Shown here in pieces: positions 8,213 through 17,384 of a stretch of 64,000 bases of DNA (positions are counted from its first letter, which is position 1; every line of letters starts with the position of its first letter). Source of the stretch: Pseudomonas sp. TMP9. GTDB taxonomy: Bacteria; Pseudomonadota; Gammaproteobacteria; Pseudomonadales; Pseudomonadaceae. A program made the translations under genes and the position numbers. The notes beneath the pieces are model-generated. The model did no database searches, was not told the DNA's origin, and saw only the letters and a program-made list of their open reading frames with translations. The DNA is taken from contig NZ_CP149803.1 of assembly GCF_037943105.1 (NCBI RefSeq), positions 2,832,001 to 2,896,000 on the forward strand, given 5' to 3'.

Positions 8213-10090
8213 ATGACTAAAAACCTAAAATTCAGCCACAAGATTCTGCTGGCTGCCTCGCTGGTGGTGATCGCAGCATTCTCGCTGTTCACCTTGTACA
8301 ACGATTACCTGCAGCGCAAAGCCATTCAGAGTGATCTAGAAGGTTATCTGCAGGAAATGGGTAATGTCACGGCCAGCAACATTTCTAACTGGCTGTCCGG
8401 GCGCATCCTGCTGGTGGAAAACGTTGCGCAATCGGTGGCCCGCGACGCTTCCCCTGAGCCCCTTGCCGGCTTGCTGGAGCAGAACGTGTTGGCTTCCACG
8501 TTTGCCTTCACTTACCTAGGCAGCGCGGATGGCAGCTTCACCATGCGCCCTGACAGCGGCATGCCGGAAGGTTACGACCCACGCACTCGCCCTTGGTACA
8601 AGGATGCCATGACAGCAGGTGGCAGCACCCTGACTGAGCCCTATGTCGATGCCGCCACCAACGAATTGATCATCACCATCGCCACGCCCGCTAAAGCTGC
8701 CGGTGTAGTCGGCGGCGACCTGAGCCTCAACACGTTGGTCGATATCATTAACTCGTTGGATTTTTCTGGCATGGGCTATGCCTTTCTAGTCAGTGCTGAT
8801 GGCAAAATTTTGGTGCACCCAGATAAATCTCTGGTGATGAAAAATATCAGCGAGGTTTACCCAGAAAATACCCCACGAATCAGCGGCGACTTTACCGAAG
8901 CGGAACTCAATGGCGAGGCACGCATCCTCACCTTCGCCCCAGTAAAAGGCCTGCCTTCGGTGAATTGGCATATCGGCCTGTCTATCGACAAAGCCAAGGC
9001 CTACGCGGCGCTCAGCGAGTTTCGCACCTCAGCGATTGTGGCCACCATCATTGCCGTGGCGCTGATCATACTGCTGCTGAGCATGCTCATCAGCGTGCTG
9101 ATGCAACCGCTGAATGTGATGGGCAAAGCCATGGAAGACATCGCCCAGGGCGAGGGTGATCTGACCAAGCGTTTGGCCATTCAATCCGATGACGAGTTCG
9201 GTCGCCTGGGTAAAGCCTTCAACCAGTTTGTCGAGCGTATCCACAGCTCCATCCGCGAAGTGTCGTCGGCCACCAGTCAAGTTAACGAGGTGGCCAAGCT
9301 GGTAGTGGGTGCCTCCAACTCCTCGATGATCAACTCCGACGAGCAGGCCAACCGCACTAATAGCGTGGCCGCGGCCATTAACGAACTGGGCGCTGCCGCT
9401 CAGGAGATTGCACGCAACGCAGCCGATGCTTCAAACCAGGCTTCCGATGCCCGTCACCTGGCTGAAGACGGCCGTCAGGTCGTGGAAAAAACCATCCGCG
9501 CAATGAATGAGCTGTCGGGCAAGATCAGCGCCTCTTGCAGCAACATCGAAACCCTCAACAGTAAAACGGTGAACATCGGGCAGATTCTTGAGGTGATCAA
9601 AAGCATTTCCCAGCAAACCAACCTGCTGGCGCTCAACGCGGCTATTGAAGCCGCGCGCGCCGGGGAAGCCGGTCGTGGCTTTGCCGTAGTTGCCGATGAG
9701 GTGCGTAACTTGGCCCATCGAACCCAAGAATCGGCGCAAGAAATTGAGAAAATGATTGAGGAGTTGCAAGTAGGCTCCCGTGAGTCGGTTATCACCATGA
9801 CCGAAAGCCAGCGTTACAGCGAAGAAAGCGTGGAGATTGCCAACCAAGCCGGCTCACGCCTAACCAGCGTGACCGAGCGCATTGGCGAGATCGATGGCAT
9901 GAACCAGTCGGTGGCCACCGCTACTGAAGAGCAAACCTCAGTGATCGAGTCGCTTAACGTTGATATCACCGAAATCAACACCCTCAACCAAGAAGGCGTG
10001 GAAAATCTTAACGCCACCCTGCGCGCCTGTGGCGATCTGGAGCAGCAGGCCAGTCGTCTTAAGCAGTTGGTTGATAGCTTCCGTATTTAA
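8213..10090 (+). CDS. Methyl-accepting chemoreceptor, PctA-like (amino acids)
   Basis: A 625-residue receptor: TM1 (about 10-29), periplasmic dCache_1 sensor (about 35-270), TM2 (about 276-298), HAMP, and a cytoplasmic signalling hairpin with its tip near 460-500 ([20 protein letters not shown]). It closely resembles the P. aeruginosa PctA/B/C receptors. The amino-acid-binding residues of that group are present: Y121, R126, W128, Y129 in [10 protein letters not shown]146, and an aspartate at 169 in VGGDLSL that corresponds to PctA D173 after a four-residue deletion. It therefore probably senses L-amino acids. A terminator follows directly. Confidence 0.93.
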   Translation: MTKNLKFSHKILLAASLVVIAAFSLFTLYNDYLQRKAIQSDLEGYLQEMGNVTASNISNWLSGRILLVENVAQSVARDASPEPLAGLLEQNVLASTFAFTYLGSADGSFTMRPDSGMPEGYDPRTRPWYKDAMTAGGSTLTEPYVDAATNELIITIATPAKAAGVVGGDLSLNTLVDIINSLDFSGMGYAFLVSADGKILVHPDKSLVMKNISEVYPENTPRISGDFTEAELNGEARILTFAPVKGLPSVNWHIGLSIDKAKAYAALSEFRTSAIVATIIAVALIILLLSMLISVLMQPLNVMGKAMEDIAQGEGDLTKRLAIQSDDEFGRLGKAFNQFVERIHSSIREVSSATSQVNEVAKLVVGASNSSMINSDEQANRTNSVAAAINELGAAAQEIARNAADASNQASDARHLAEDGRQVVEKTIRAMNELSGKISASCSNIETLNSKTVNIGQILEVIKSISQQTNLLALNAAIEAARAGEAGRGFAVVADEVRNLAHRTQESAQEIEKMIEELQVGSRESVITMTESQRYSEESVEIANQAGSRLTSVTERIGEIDGMNQSVATATEEQTSVIESLNVDITEINTLNQEGVENLNATLRACGDLEQQASRLKQLVDSFRI

Positions 10091-10108
10091 CTCAGCGGCA
10101 AACAAATA

Positions 10109-10135
10109 GGGCGCTCAATGAGCGCCCCGTTTTTA
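10109..10135 (+). terminator. Rho-independent terminator after the chemoreceptor gene
   Basis: The 7-bp stem GGGCGCT/AGCGCCC (10109-10115, 10121-10127) has a five-base loop and is followed by CGTTTTT. It overlaps the stop end of the convergent small gene. Confidence 0.85.
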
Positions 10136-10321
10136 TTTCGGCTTATCGTGCTCACTGGGCGGTGGTTGCTGGCTTTGCTGCAGCTGCCGCCACAGTTCGG
10201 CCGCTTCGGCAAACTCGGTGCCGTGCTCAGGTGTTAACGCCTGCGGGTCATAACGCTGGGTGCAGCCTTCACCTAAAACAGCAGGTGCGGTCGCGGTTGC
10301 GCGCTCAAGCGGATCGTTCAT
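10133..10321 (-). CDS. Small acidic protein of unknown function
   Basis: A 62-residue protein with an excellent ribosome-binding site, GGAGGTC, before the ATG at 10321, which supports it as a real gene. The sequence is soluble and Ala/Gln/Pro-rich, with one cysteine in GEGCTQRYDPQ and a helical AEAAELWRQLQQ segment. I do not recognise the family. It lies 29 bases after the CBS-domain gene on the same strand and is probably cotranscribed with it. Confidence 0.72.
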   Translation of the reverse strand: MNDPLERATATAPAVLGEGCTQRYDPQALTPEHGTEFAEAAELWRQLQQSQQPPPSEHDKPK

Positions 10322-10350
10322 AAGACCTCCAAGCAGTGCCTGCGTTTTAC

Positions 10351-10773
10351 CTAAGCGCCCGGATGGCCCTCGTCATGCTGGGCAAACTCTTTGACCGCAC
10401 GCAACACATCACTGCGGCTGACTTGACCAATCAGGCGACCGGCCTCAACAACCGGTAAACGCCGACGTCGACCGCGCAGAAAACGCTCGGAGATTTCGAT
10501 GATGTCCGCCTCAGGCGAAATCACCTCAACCTCAGTGGTCATATAGGCACTGACATCACCGCCCGCCGTTTCGTAATAGGCACCGGAAAGAATGCCGCGC
10601 AAGCAGTCGCCTTCCGACAGCAAACCCACCAAATGACCTTGCCCGTCGACTACGGGGGCACCGGATATTCGGTGTTCTAGCAAACGATTAATCGCCGTAA
10701 ACAAGTTCATTTCAGGGCGAAACGTCACCAAATTGCGGGTCATGTAATCACGTACTTTGATTGACTTGAGCAT
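10351..10773 (-). CDS. Two-CBS-domain protein
   Basis: A 140-residue protein made of two CBS motifs: residues 7-60 (VRDYMTRNLVTF... HRISGAPVVDGQGHLVGLLSEGDCL) and 75-130 (VSAYMTTEVEVISPEADI... RRRRLPVVEAGRLIGQVSRSDVLRAV). CBS pairs bind adenine nucleotides and act as energy or redox sensors. There is no attached catalytic domain. It may share a transcript with the small downstream gene; purU starts 891 bases upstream on the same strand. Confidence 0.9.
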   Translation of the reverse strand: MLKSIKVRDYMTRNLVTFRPEMNLFTAINRLLEHRISGAPVVDGQGHLVGLLSEGDCLRGILSGAYYETAGGDVSAYMTTEVEVISPEADIIEISERFLRGRRRRLPVVEAGRLIGQVSRSDVLRAVKEFAQHDEGHPGA

Positions 10774-10812
10774 CAGTAAAATCCTGTATTGACCTGAACC
10801 GCAGCGTGCACC

Positions 10813-11664
10813 TTAGTCGAACACCACTGTCTTGTTATCGTGCACCAACACTCGATCCTCCAAGTGGAAGCGTAGACCACGTGAGAGCACCATCTTCTCG
10901 ACGTCTTTACCCAGCCGCACCATCTCTTCAATGCTGTCGCGGTGGCTAACGCGCACCACGTCTTGCTCAATGATCGGCCCGGCATCCAGCTCCTCGGTGA
11001 CGTAGTGCGACGTTGCGCCAATCAGCTTAACCCCTCGCAACGAGGCTTGATGATAGGGTTTGGCGCCAATAAACGACGGCAAAAAACTGTGGTGGATGTT
11101 GATAACCCGTTGGGAAAATTCGGCGCAAAGTGGCGCAGGTAATATCTGCATATAACGCGCCAATACAATCACATCAGCCGCATGGGCTTTTACCAAGCGG
11201 GCCACTTCGTCAAACGCAGGTTGCTTATCCTGCGGGTCAACCGGTACATGAAAGTAGGCAATACCGTGCCACTCCACCATGCTGCGCAGGTCATCGTGGT
11301 TAGAGATGACGCAGGGAATATCGCAATCCAACTCCTTGCTGTGCCAGCGGTGCAGCAAATCAGCTAAACAATGGGACTCGCGGCTAGCCATGAGCACCAC
11401 CCGCTTTTTCTGCGCTGAATCAGTCACCCGCCACTCCATGGAAAACTCACGGGCAATTGGCGCAAATGCCTGACGAAAACCATCTAGGTCAAAAGGCAGC
11501 GAGTCGGCACGGATCTCGTGGCGCATAAAGAACCAACCACTCTGATTATCCGAGTGGTGACTGGCCTCGGTAATCCAGCCGTTATAGGTGGCCAGAAAGT
11601 TACTGACCTTAGCCACGATCCCGACCCGATCAGGGCAAGCAATGACCAATCGAAAAGTACGCAT
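10813..11664 (-). CDS. purU: Formyltetrahydrofolate deformylase
   Basis: This enzyme hydrolyses 10-formyl-tetrahydrofolate to formate and tetrahydrofolate, balancing one-carbon pools. The 283-residue product has an N-terminal ACT domain (about 4-85, starting FRLVIACPDRVGIVAKV) and a formyltransferase-fold domain. The SNHDDL segment, NIHHSFLPSF (about 187-196) and the aspartate in ELDAGPIIEQD (about 225) are the catalytic signatures. The ATG at 11664 is best spaced from GGAA; a TTG three bases earlier is possible. In P. aeruginosa a purU gene also neighbours mvaT. Confidence 0.93.
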   Translation of the reverse strand: MRTFRLVIACPDRVGIVAKVSNFLATYNGWITEASHHSDNQSGWFFMRHEIRADSLPFDLDGFRQAFAPIAREFSMEWRVTDSAQKKRVVLMASRESHCLADLLHRWHSKELDCDIPCVISNHDDLRSMVEWHGIAYFHVPVDPQDKQPAFDEVARLVKAHAADVIVLARYMQILPAPLCAEFSQRVINIHHSFLPSFIGAKPYHQASLRGVKLIGATSHYVTEELDAGPIIEQDVVRVSHRDSIEEMVRLGKDVEKMVLSRGLRFHLEDRVLVHDNKTVVFD

Positions 11665-11989
11665 CAAGGGTTCCAGCTCTCAGAGTAAAGTCGGCCATTC
11701 TAGTCACAGAAGGAAAAAACTGCAGTACTCATGCAGACCTGCCACAGCTGCAATACGGTTAAATAGCAGCGGTTAGCTGTGACACTTACGCTTCATAGTT
11801 AAGAAAAGTGACGTGACAAACCGACTAATTAGCCGATGAAATAGACGCCTGTCATTACAAGAGAAATGATCATCCGGTAATAGAACAATACAACCTGTAA
11901 AAAATTATCAACAAAGCAGTTTACTTGTGAAAAGTGCCTGACTACTATTACTGCCACTTAATTGCCACTTTCTAACACAGGTACCCCAT
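11665..11989. other. 325-base AT-rich divergent region before mvaT
   Basis: This stretch, especially 11790-11970, is visibly richer in A+T than the surrounding coding DNA (runs such as TTAAGAAAAG, CTAATTAG, AAAAAATTATC). It must carry the promoters of purU and mvaT. AT-rich DNA is what MvaT binds, so autoregulation is plausible. I see no gene and no clear -35/-10 pair. Confidence 0.5.
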
Positions 11990-12364
11990 ATGTCCTTGAT
12001 TAATGAATACCGCGCTACAGAAGAAGCCATCAAAGAACTGCAAGATCGTCTGAAGAACATGTCACAAGACGACAAGCTGAAAAAAGAATTGGAATTTGAA
12101 GGCAAACTGCGCGCACTGATGGGCGAGTACCAAAAATCGCTGCGTGACATCATTGCCATGCTCGACCCAGATACCAAAAGCATTAAACCGACCCGCGCCG
12201 GCAAAACCACTGGCACCAAGCGCCCTCGCAAAGTTAAGCAGTACAAAAACCCGAATACCGGCGAAGTGATTGAAACCAAAGGTGGCAACCACAAAACGCT
12301 GAAAGAGTGGAAAGCCAAGTGGGGCGGTGATGTTGTTGAAAGCTGGGTAACCCTGCTGGACTAA
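11990..12364 (+). CDS. mvaT: H-NS-like xenogeneic silencer MvaT
   Basis: A 124-residue nucleoid protein. Residues 1-60 form the coiled-coil oligomerisation region, beginning MSLINEYRATEEAIKELQ, which is near-identical to P. aeruginosa MvaT. A basic linker with TKRPRKVKQYKNPNTGE and the C-terminal AT-hook-like DNA-binding region GGNHKTLKEWKAKWG follow. It silences AT-rich, horizontally acquired genes. The flanking order purU-mvaT-sbcB is the one I know from P. aeruginosa, which favours mvaT over its paralogue mvaU. A strong terminator follows. Confidence 0.95.
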   Translation: MSLINEYRATEEAIKELQDRLKNMSQDDKLKKELEFEGKLRALMGEYQKSLRDIIAMLDPDTKSIKPTRAGKTTGTKRPRKVKQYKNPNTGEVIETKGGNHKTLKEWKAKWGGDVVESWVTLLD

Positions 12365-12396
12365 GCCTGCCGCATCTGTACGACTGCTCTATATCA

Positions 12397-12422
12397 AAAC
12401 GCCAGCGATGCTGGCGTTTTTT
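12397..12422. terminator. Terminator between mvaT and sbcB
   Basis: AAAACGCCAGC (12397-12407 region) and GCTGGCGTTTT form an almost loop-less 11-bp stem around GAT, followed by further Ts on the plus strand. The A-run at its left gives a T-run on the minus strand, so it may also stop convergent sbcB transcription. Confidence 0.9.
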
Positions 12423-12482
12423 GTGGGTTAAATTCGCAGGCGCCCTCCCGCTGGCAACACGGCACCACGCGCCTCCAGCCTT

Positions 12483-13913
12483 TCATAAATCATAGTGCTG
12501 GCGCAGTTTCTCAGCGTAAGCACGCCATTGCTGCAACATCGCCTGTTGGCCTGCATCCGCGCTGGCGAAAACCGCCGCCAAGGCCTGCTCAAACTGCGCA
12601 AGGGTATTGGGCGCGCCATATTCCGGCAGGCTCAAACGCTGTTGGCAGAAGGTTCGCCAGCGCTGTTGCTCCTGTGCATTTAAGGTCGCGGCAAAGTTGC
12701 GCGCGCGATAACGGAACAACAACTCAGGCAAACGGCTGTCATCAAAAGGCCAAACGCTCTCGCCCAAACACTGCGGTTCAGCACGCCGCACTTGCTCGCA
12801 CAAGCGGCGATCACGGTCGCCGATAAAGCCATCATAGAGTTGTTGTTCCGGATCTTGATTAGGCGCGAATTGCTCTTCGCCATAGACCTCAATCAGCTTG
12901 TCTTGCCACAGCGCAGAGTTGGCCTGTAATTGCTCAGCCTGCATCTGATAAGCCGGTATATCCAGTTGCAGTCGCTGAATGTCCTGTGTGCGCAATACGC
13001 TCATCGGCGCAATAACCGGGCAACGGTTGATATGCAGCAACTTCAACGGCACCGGCAACTCACCGTCAGCCAATTGATCACGACGCGTATAGAGCCGTGC
13101 GCGCAATGTTTGCGCCGACTCATTGAGCAGTGGTGCGCTGTCCGCATGCAAATCACAGACAATCAATGCATTGCGATTACGCGGGTGCCAAGCCAAGGGC
13201 AACACCACCGCCAAATAATGGCGCGCTCCTGCATAGCGCCCAGAGATATGCACCAGCGGCTGCAATAAATTTATATGCTCTTGCACCCGCTGCTTGCTGC
13301 GTAATTGATACAGGTAGTCGTACAGCTTGGGTTGCTTGCTGCGCAATAACCGCGCCAGCGCAATAGTGGCGCGCACATCGGACAAGGCATCATGGGCCTG
13401 GCCATGCTCGATGCCATTGGCAGCAGTCAGGCGCTCCAGCTTAAGCGTGACCCGCCCGTCTTCCTCAGGCCAGACAATGCCTTCTGGACGCAGGGCATAG
13501 GCGGTCCGCACCAGATCAATCAGATCCCAGCGGCTGTTACCGCCCTGCCATTCACGAGCATAAGGGTCATAGAAATTGCGATACAGGCTGTAACGCGTCA
13601 CTTCATCATCAAAGCGCAGGCTGTTGTAACCCACGCCGCACGTCCCCGGCTGCGACAGCTGATCATGCACGCGGTGCATAAACTCAGCTTCGTCCAGGCC
13701 ATGCTCAGCTAACTGGCTCGGGGTAATGCCCGTCACTAAGCAAGCCGCTGGGTGCGGCAGAATATCGTCGCTGGGCTGGCAGTAAATATTCAGCGGCTCG
13801 GCAATTTCATTGAGCTGCTCATCGGTGCGGATTCCAGCGACTTGCAACGGTCGGTCGCGGCGCGGGTCAATCCCAGTGGTTTCGTAGTCGTACCAAAAAA
13901 GGCTAGCGGTCAC
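12483..13913 (-). CDS. sbcB: Exodeoxyribonuclease I
   Basis: A 3'-5' single-strand DNA exonuclease used in recombination and mismatch repair; 476 residues, as expected. The DEDDh exonuclease motif is seen at FWYDYETTGID (D9, E11), with NSLRFDDEVTRY near 110 and HDALSDVRATIALA carrying the later catalytic His/Asp. I chose the GTG at 13913 because CAGGAC sits just before it and the homologous N-terminus begins MT.SLFWYDYE; an in-frame ATG 102 bases upstream would add an unsupported extension. Confidence 0.92.
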   Translation of the reverse strand: MTASLFWYDYETTGIDPRRDRPLQVAGIRTDEQLNEIAEPLNIYCQPSDDILPHPAACLVTGITPSQLAEHGLDEAEFMHRVHDQLSQPGTCGVGYNSLRFDDEVTRYSLYRNFYDPYAREWQGGNSRWDLIDLVRTAYALRPEGIVWPEEDGRVTLKLERLTAANGIEHGQAHDALSDVRATIALARLLRSKQPKLYDYLYQLRSKQRVQEHINLLQPLVHISGRYAGARHYLAVVLPLAWHPRNRNALIVCDLHADSAPLLNESAQTLRARLYTRRDQLADGELPVPLKLLHINRCPVIAPMSVLRTQDIQRLQLDIPAYQMQAEQLQANSALWQDKLIEVYGEEQFAPNQDPEQQLYDGFIGDRDRRLCEQVRRAEPQCLGESVWPFDDSRLPELLFRYRARNFAATLNAQEQQRWRTFCQQRLSLPEYGAPNTLAQFEQALAAVFASADAGQQAMLQQWRAYAEKLRQHYDL

Positions 13914-14126
13914 AGTAACGTCCTGATGCTGAGGCGCTGGCAGTCTAGCACCCTGCAGCCAACGCGCAGACAGGCGCAGCCCTTTGCTCATCTGGCTGAC
14001 TGTTAGCGGGCGCATGCCCCACTCATTGGCGATAAAAAGCCCGGTTGCATCGACTCTTGTGAATGAGCCGGTTGCGTAGCGGCTTGCTGCTGGCTAGCAT
14101 CGTGGTTTCTTCGACGCAGCTTGCCG

Positions 14127-14849
14127 ATGTCGCTCACACCCCCCTCTGCCTCAGTTGCCCTTCGCCCGCTACTGGACACCCGTTATAAGGTGGAAACGCC
14201 GGAAGGCATCGACCTTATTCTGCGCCCGGCGGGCGTGGTACCTCGCGCGCTGGCATTTGCTATCGACCTGATGATTCGTGGAGTGCTGCTCGGCGTGCTG
14301 TTTACTGTGCTGGCAGTGCTTGGCCAGTTCGGTATGGGCCTGGGCACCCTCCTGCTGTTTCTGGTGACGTGGTGGTACATGGTGCTGTTTGAGGTGCTCA
14401 ACCAAGGCCGCTCACCCGGCAAACAACTGATGGGCTTACGGGTTATCCATAACGACGGCACCCCCGTTGGTTGGGCAGCTTCACTGACCCGCAACCTGCT
14501 GCGTTTCGTTGATATTCTGCCTTTCGGCTACACCTTGGGCATTCTCACGTGTCTCAATCATCCAGCATTTAAACGCTTGGGTGATATTGCCGCTGGCACA
14601 TTAGTGGTCTACCGCGATAACACCCCGGTAACCCCCGAACTGCCGCACGCCGAGCCTCTCAGGGCGCCATTCAGCATGAGCTTAGACGAACAACGCGCCG
14701 TGCTCGGGTTTGCCGAGCGCGCGCAGGGGCTTTCCAGTGCACGTCGCCAAGAGCTGGCAAGCCTTATTGCCGAGCCATTAAATGTGCCCGCCGCCCAGGC
14801 CGAAGAGCAGATCCACGGCATCGCCCGTGGTCTTTTAGGCCCAACATGA
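14127..14849 (+). CDS. RDD-family membrane protein
   Basis: A 240-residue protein with an RDD domain in the first 170 residues: RALAFAIDLMIRG with the family's Arg/Asp pattern in TM1, a second and third hydrophobic segment, and GKQLMGLRVIHNDGTPVGWAASLTRNLLRFVD. The C-terminal 70 residues are soluble. It is the first gene of a six-gene operon and overlaps the next by four bases (ATGA). The start region has no strong ribosome-binding site; TTG at 14121 is an alternative. The function of this subfamily is not established. Confidence 0.88.
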   Translation: MSLTPPSASVALRPLLDTRYKVETPEGIDLILRPAGVVPRALAFAIDLMIRGVLLGVLFTVLAVLGQFGMGLGTLLLFLVTWWYMVLFEVLNQGRSPGKQLMGLRVIHNDGTPVGWAASLTRNLLRFVDILPFGYTLGILTCLNHPAFKRLGDIAAGTLVVYRDNTPVTPELPHAEPLRAPFSMSLDEQRAVLGFAERAQGLSSARRQELASLIAEPLNVPAAQAEEQIHGIARGLLGPT

Positions 14850-15826
14850 AACAGAGCCTGTTTGAACGTCAGCATAAGACTGATTGGCAGGCGTTCAGCG
14901 CGCAGATTGAAGCGCTTGAGCGCGGCAAAGCGGACAGTCAGCAATGTAAACACTTTGACAGTGCATATCGGCGCCTGTGCCAGCATCTTGCGCTGGCGCA
15001 GAGCCGGGGTTATAGCAGCCTTCTCGTCGAGCAGTTGCAGCTACTGGCCATGCGCGGACATCAGCAGTTCTACCGTCACCGCAGCCCATTGGGCGGCCAA
15101 CTGCTGGGCTTTATCCTCGCTGGTTTTCCGCGGTTGGTCAGGGCTGAATGGCGTTTTGTAGCCGCCGCCGGCTTGCTGTTTTTCGGCAGCCTACTGCTGA
15201 TGGGCACGCTGGTGTTCCACTTCCCCGATCTGGTCTACGGGGTGATGGGCCCGGACCAAGTCGCTGAGATGGAAAAGATGTACGACCCCGACGCTAGGCG
15301 CATCGGCCGTTTCAGTGAGCGCGATTCCGGCGATGATTGGATGATGTTTGGCTACTACATCATGAACAACATCGGCATTGCCTTTCAGACCTTTGCCAGC
15401 GGCCTGCTGTTCGGCCTGGGCAGCCTGTTCTTCTTGCTGTTTAATGGGTTGATGATTGGCGCTGTGGCTGGCCATCTGACGCAGATCGGTTACGGCGAAA
15501 CGTTTTGGTCTTTTGTCGTGGGGCATGGCGCATTCGAACTCACCGCCATTGCGCTGGCCGGCGCGGCGGGGCTGAAACTTGGCTGGGCGCTGTTGGTGCC
15601 CGGCCGCCTGCCGCGCGGCGAAGCGTTGCGGGTCGCTGCCGCCACCAGCGTGCGGTTAGTCGGCGGCGTCATTGTGTTTCTGCTGTTGGCTGCCTTTATC
15701 GAGGCTTACTGGTCATCCATGAGCCTGGCCAGCCATCACGTCAAATATGCAGTCGGCGCTGCACTCTGGCTGCTGGTCATGGCGTATCTGCTGTTAGCGG
15801 GTCGAGGTGCGCATGCGCCTGACTGA
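14846..15826 (+). CDS. SpoIIM-like (DUF95) membrane protein
   Basis: A 326-residue protein with a cytosolic N-terminal part (about 1-95) and some six membrane helices. The segments around MNNIGIAFQTFASGLLFGLGSLFFLLFNGLMIGAVAG and the GHGAFELTAIALAGAAGL motif are typical of the stage II sporulation protein M family, found widely in non-spore-formers. It starts with ATG in a four-base overlap with the RDD gene, which implies translational coupling. In such operons SpoIIM-like and RDD proteins probably form a membrane complex with the MoxR/DUF58 pair; this is inference. Confidence 0.88.
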   Translation: MKQSLFERQHKTDWQAFSAQIEALERGKADSQQCKHFDSAYRRLCQHLALAQSRGYSSLLVEQLQLLAMRGHQQFYRHRSPLGGQLLGFILAGFPRLVRAEWRFVAAAGLLFFGSLLLMGTLVFHFPDLVYGVMGPDQVAEMEKMYDPDARRIGRFSERDSGDDWMMFGYYIMNNIGIAFQTFASGLLFGLGSLFFLLFNGLMIGAVAGHLTQIGYGETFWSFVVGHGAFELTAIALAGAAGLKLGWALLVPGRLPRGEALRVAAATSVRLVGGVIVFLLLAAFIEAYWSSMSLASHHVKYAVGAALWLLVMAYLLLAGRGAHAPD

Positions 15827-17384
15827 CGCCAGCGTGGTGATTCGCCCGCGCAGTGCCTGGGAAGCCGTTGACCTCGGCGTGCTGTTAGCCAAACAACAAG
15901 CCGGCCTGTTGATGCTCAGTTGGGCACTGGTGACCGTGCCCATTTTCGCCCTGTTAAGCCTGCTGCTGTGGGATTACCCAAGCATCGCCCTGCTGATTTT
16001 CTGGTGGCTCAAGCCGGCCTATGAACGCCTGCCGCTGTATATCCTCTCGCACGCTTTATTTGGCGATACACCGAGCCTTAAGCACGCGCTGAAAGCCCTG
16101 CCCGGCTTGCTCAAACCACAGCTATTGGCCAGCTTGACGTGGCGCCGGCTGAGCCCGACGCGCAGCTTCGACCTGCCCGTGCAACAACTCGAAGGTCTGT
16201 CTGGCAAGGTCCGCAGCCAGCGCCTGATTGTGCTCGGCCAACGCGATGCGGGCGGCGCCAGCTGGCTGACCATCGTTGGCGTGCACCTAGAAATGGCGCT
16301 GTGGTTCGGCATCATCAGCCTGTTCTACCTGCTGTTACCGGCCCAAATTGAGCTGAACTGGAGCTGGGAAAGCCTGATTGATGCAGCCAGCGGTGACTGG
16401 TTGTGGCTGGAGCACCTGTCCAACTTTCTCTATGTGGTGTTGCTGATTCTCTGGGGGCCTATTTACGTGGCTTGCGGCTTCACCCTGTACCTAAATCGGC
16501 GCACGGCGCTGGAAGCGTGGGATATCGAGCTGGTATTTCGCCGCCTGCGCCAACGACTGAATGGTGTGGCTTACGCATTGCTGCTCGGCTGCGCACTGCT
16601 GCTTATGCAGCTCCCCAGCAACGCCATGGCTGCCACCAGCCATGGCGCTGTGCCGCTTGAAGACCCTATGGGTCCAGAGGCCGAGCGCCTACTCAAGCAA
16701 CCTCTGAGCAGTTCCAAAGCGCAGCAAGGTATCACCCAACTGCTCGATCAACCGCCCTTCGAGCACCGCGAAACACTGACCCGCTGGCGCCTTGGTGACG
16801 AGCCCAAAGCGCCCAGCGAGGAGGACGGCAAAGCCTTGGCAGAGCTGCTCCAACACTTATTCAAATTCACCGAACTGTGGAAAAGCATCGACGCCGTAGC
16901 CCTATTTTTTGAAGTGTTGCTGTGGGCGGCGTTATTCAGCCTCATCGCCTGGTTGCTGTGGCGCTATCGCGACTGGTTCAGTGCCTTTGCCGGGCGCCTG
17001 CGCTTGCCGCACACAGACCGGCAGCCACCACCGCCACAACTGTTTGGTCTGTACGTTGCGCCGCAAAGTCTACCTGCGGATATTCCCGGTGACGTTGAAC
17101 GGCTCTGGGATGAACAACCGCGAGCAGCCCTTAGCCTGCTGTATCGCGCACTGCTCAGCCACCTGCTGCATGAACAACGCCTGCCGTTAACAAGCGCGCA
17201 CACCGAAGCTGAAGTGCTGCACCTGGTGCAAACGCTGCAGCAAAAGCAACTCAACCACTTCAGTCAGGTGTTAACCCGGCATTGGCAGAACCTCGCCTAT
17301 GGCCACACGCTGCCGCCGCCCGCGCTCAAGCAAGGGCTGTGTAATGCCTGGCGACAGTTATTTGAACAAGGGCCACAGGCATGA
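15813..17384 (+). CDS. DUF4129-type membrane protein
   Basis: A 523-residue protein. The N-terminal half has several hydrophobic segments (about 25-60, 150-175, 200-225, 245-270), followed by a long non-membrane stretch and another helix near 365-385. The last 120 residues (SLPADIPGDVERLWDEQPRAALSLLYRALLSHLL...) look like DUF4129. It begins inside the end of the SpoIIM-like gene (14-base overlap). I chose ATG at 15813, five bases after AGG, over GTG at 15807. No enzymatic motif is visible. Confidence 0.85.
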   Translation: MRLTDASVVIRPRSAWEAVDLGVLLAKQQAGLLMLSWALVTVPIFALLSLLLWDYPSIALLIFWWLKPAYERLPLYILSHALFGDTPSLKHALKALPGLLKPQLLASLTWRRLSPTRSFDLPVQQLEGLSGKVRSQRLIVLGQRDAGGASWLTIVGVHLEMALWFGIISLFYLLLPAQIELNWSWESLIDAASGDWLWLEHLSNFLYVVLLILWGPIYVACGFTLYLNRRTALEAWDIELVFRRLRQRLNGVAYALLLGCALLLMQLPSNAMAATSHGAVPLEDPMGPEAERLLKQPLSSSKAQQGITQLLDQPPFEHRETLTRWRLGDEPKAPSEEDGKALAELLQHLFKFTELWKSIDAVALFFEVLLWAALFSLIAWLLWRYRDWFSAFAGRLRLPHTDRQPPPPQLFGLYVAPQSLPADIPGDVERLWDEQPRAALSLLYRALLSHLLHEQRLPLTSAHTEAEVLHLVQTLQQKQLNHFSQVLTRHWQNLAYGHTLPPPALKQGLCNAWRQLFEQGPQA

